Shown here piece after piece: positions 4,712 through 5,821 of a stretch of DNA of 5,821 bases. The notes beneath the pieces are model-generated. The model searched no databases. It was not told the DNA's origin and worked only from the letters and a program-made list of their open reading frames with translations. The translations under genes were made by a program, and so were the position numbers. This DNA is from UBA11386 sp035286785 (GTDB taxonomy: Bacteria; Planctomycetota; Planctomycetia; Pirellulales; Thermoguttaceae), in assembly GCA_035286785.1 (NCBI GenBank), contig DATECS010000362.1, positions 1-5,821 of the forward strand, given 5' to 3'. Each line of letters begins with the position of its first letter. Within the stretch, counting starts at the first letter, position 1.

Positions 4712-5821
4712 AGGTTCCTGCTTCACCATTGCGAGTGTTGGCCGTCGGGCGATCGGACGCCCAGACCGCGCCCGGCGGCGGCGAAGTTCAAATGGCGTCC
4801 ACTCTCACGGCGCTGCGGCGGCTCGGCGTGGACGCGCGAGCGACGGGCGACGGGCGACTGGACGAGGTTGATTGTGTTCACCTGTTCGGCAGCCGGCCCG
4901 AGCATTTGCCCCTCGTCGAGGCGGCTCGGCGCCGCGGCGTGCCGGTCGTGCTTTCGACGATCGCCTGGTTTGACTGGGCCGATTATTGGCGCGGCGGGAC
5001 GACGCCGGCGGGCCGCGTGGCGGCCGTCGCGCGATTCGCCGCCCGGGCCGCGTTTCCGCGACTGCCTTCGTGGCGGCGACGGTTGTATCACTCGGTCGAT
5101 CTGCTGTTGCCCAACTCGAAGGCCGAAGCCCAACAGTTGATTCGCTATTTTAGCGTCACGCCCGAGCGAATCCACGTCGTTCCCAACGGGGCCGATCCGC
5201 GATTTGCAAACGCCGACCCTCGGGCGTTTGTCGAACGATTCGATATGCGGGATTTCGTGTTGTGTCCCGGTCGGATCGAGCCTCGCAAGAATCAACTTGG
5301 CCTGATTCGCGCGATGCGCGGTTGCGGCGTGCCGCTGGTGATTCTCGGCCAGGTGGTACCGGGCCATGAGGCCTATTTGGACGCCTGCCGGCGCGAGGCC
5401 GACGAGCACGTGCGATTTCTCGATCGCATTGAACACGACGACCCGGCGCTTGCCGGAGCATACGCGGCCTGTGGGTGCGTGGCAATGGTCGGCTGGTTCG
5501 AAACGCCCGGACTGGCGGCGCTGGAGGCGGCCATGTCGGGCACGCCGCTGGTGCTGCCGGCTGGTGGGTGCGCGAGGGAATATTTCGGACCCCGGGCACG
5601 ATACGTCAAGCCGGATGACTATCGAGGAATTCGCCGGGCCGTATTCGAGGCACTTGCACGCGGGCGAAGTTCGTCGCTGGCCCGACGTGTGCGAGAAAAA
5701 TTCTCCTGGGACGTCGCCGCGGACGCGACGGTCGAGGCCTATAAACGGGTTGTTGTGAAATCGACAAGACACAAGTGCGAAAAACCGAGCCGCGACCGTA
5801 AAAAATATCCGAGCCGCGACC
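4708..5821 (+). CDS. Glycosyltransferase family 4, runs off right edge
   Basis: Open from ATG 4708 for 371 codons to the window end without a stop. It is a GT-B-fold retaining glycosyltransferase of the GT4 type. Visible are the N-terminal glycine loop PGGGE (22-26), LLLPNSKAEA (132-141), VPNGADPRF (158-166), the donor-phosphate site PGRIEPRKNQ (187-196; R189 and K194), and the EX7E motif with E265 and E273 in ETPGLAALEAAMSGTPLV (265-282). The usual family end, FSWDVAADATVEAYKRVV (332-349), is reached near 5755. After it the frame continues through a basic stretch into translated repeat copies reading PSRDRKKY then PSRD. The true stop lies outside the window, so the tail length is unknown. 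The ATGA overlap with the preceding stop indicates co-translation. The upstream GGGTGAG is a weak ribosome site. The sugar transferred is not deducible. Confidence 0.9.
   Translation, partial: MKVPASPLRVLAVGRSDAQTAPGGGEVQMASTLTALRRLGVDARATGDGRLDEVDCVHLFGSRPEHLPLVEAARRRGVPVVLSTIAWFDWADYWRGGTTPAGRVAAVARFAARAAFPRLPSWRRRLYHSVDLLLPNSKAEAQQLIRYFSVTPERIHVVPNGADPRFANADPRAFVERFDMRDFVLCPGRIEPRKNQLGLIRAMRGCGVPLVILGQVVPGHEAYLDACRREADEHVRFLDRIEHDDPALAGAYAACGCVAMVGWFETPGLAALEAAMSGTPLVLPAGGCAREYFGPRARYVKPDDYRGIRRAVFEALARGRSSSLARRVREKFSWDVAADATVEAYKRVVVKSTRHKCEKPSRDRKKYPSRD
5785..5821. repeat. Tandem partial copies of the CCGAGCCGCGACC repeat
   Basis: CCGAGCCGCGACCGT (5785-5799) and CCGAGCCGCGACC (5809-5821, cut by the edge) are direct copies 24 nt apart, separated by AAAAAATAT. 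Both match the arm of the palindrome at 2157-2182. They lie in the open frame of the GT4 gene and are read as PSRDR, the same frame as in the phosphatidyltransferase. More copies or a palindromic partner may lie beyond the window. Confidence 0.75.

Noticed and set aside
4723..5772. Long minus-strand open frame of 349 codons opposite the GT4 gene
   Set aside because: It is antisense to a gene with clear GT4 motifs, its translation is Arg/Pro/Gly-rich without motifs, and long antisense frames are common in high-GC DNA.
5785..5821. CRISPR array
   Set aside because: Copies are only 13-15 nt with a 9-nt A/T-rich gap, match a dispersed palindrome elsewhere in the window, and lie within an open coding frame.

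Overview
The window is a high-GC bacterial segment carrying a compact plus-strand run of five envelope-glycan genes. To its left is a repeat-rich divergent intergenic region, and the start of a minus-strand membrane-protein gene runs off the left edge. The organism is probably a planctomycete of the Pirellula type. That rests on remembered resemblance of the palindromic repeats here (the CCGAGCCGCGACCGT family, the GTTAGCCG-type hairpins, the CGGGGACAGACACC-type element), on GC content and on sparse Shine-Dalgarno signals. It is an inference, not a database result.

Layout. Positions 1-86 on the minus strand hold the N-terminus of a probable membrane protein. Positions 87-534 are intergenic: a 71-nt cloverleaf-like element made of two inverted hairpin copies (167-237), a candidate sigma-70 promoter (327-356), and a 97-nt element bounded by perfect 21-bp inverted repeats (394-490). 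Then come a GT2 glycosyltransferase (535-1680), a CDP-alcohol phosphatidyltransferase (1677-2432), a WaaE/KdtX-like GT2 glycosyltransferase (2429-3187), a NodB-type polysaccharide deacetylase-like protein (3239-4711) and a GT4 glycosyltransferase (4708 to beyond the right edge). Three junctions are 4-base stop/start overlaps (GTGA, ATGA, ATGA). The fourth is a 51-nt gap containing an alternative-pairing hairpin that overlaps a stop codon. One transcript with translational coupling is the simplest reading.

Together the genes look like part of a locus building and modifying a surface glycan, either LPS-core-like or exopolysaccharide. Three glycosyltransferases would add sugars, the deacetylase-like enzyme would trim N-acetyl groups, and the membrane phosphatidyltransferase would make a phospho-alcohol lipid or phospho-linked decoration. 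No sugar, acceptor or product can be assigned from sequence alone.

The most unusual feature is that the same palindromic repeat family is translated inside two genes. A complete 72-nt palindrome (2157-2228) lies in frame within the phosphatidyltransferase and adds 24 residues to a predicted loop. Partial copies (5785-5821) form the C-terminal tail of the GT4 gene, read in the same frame (peptide PSRDR). The left intergenic hairpin pair also shows two compensatory base-pair changes, a sign that structure has been conserved.
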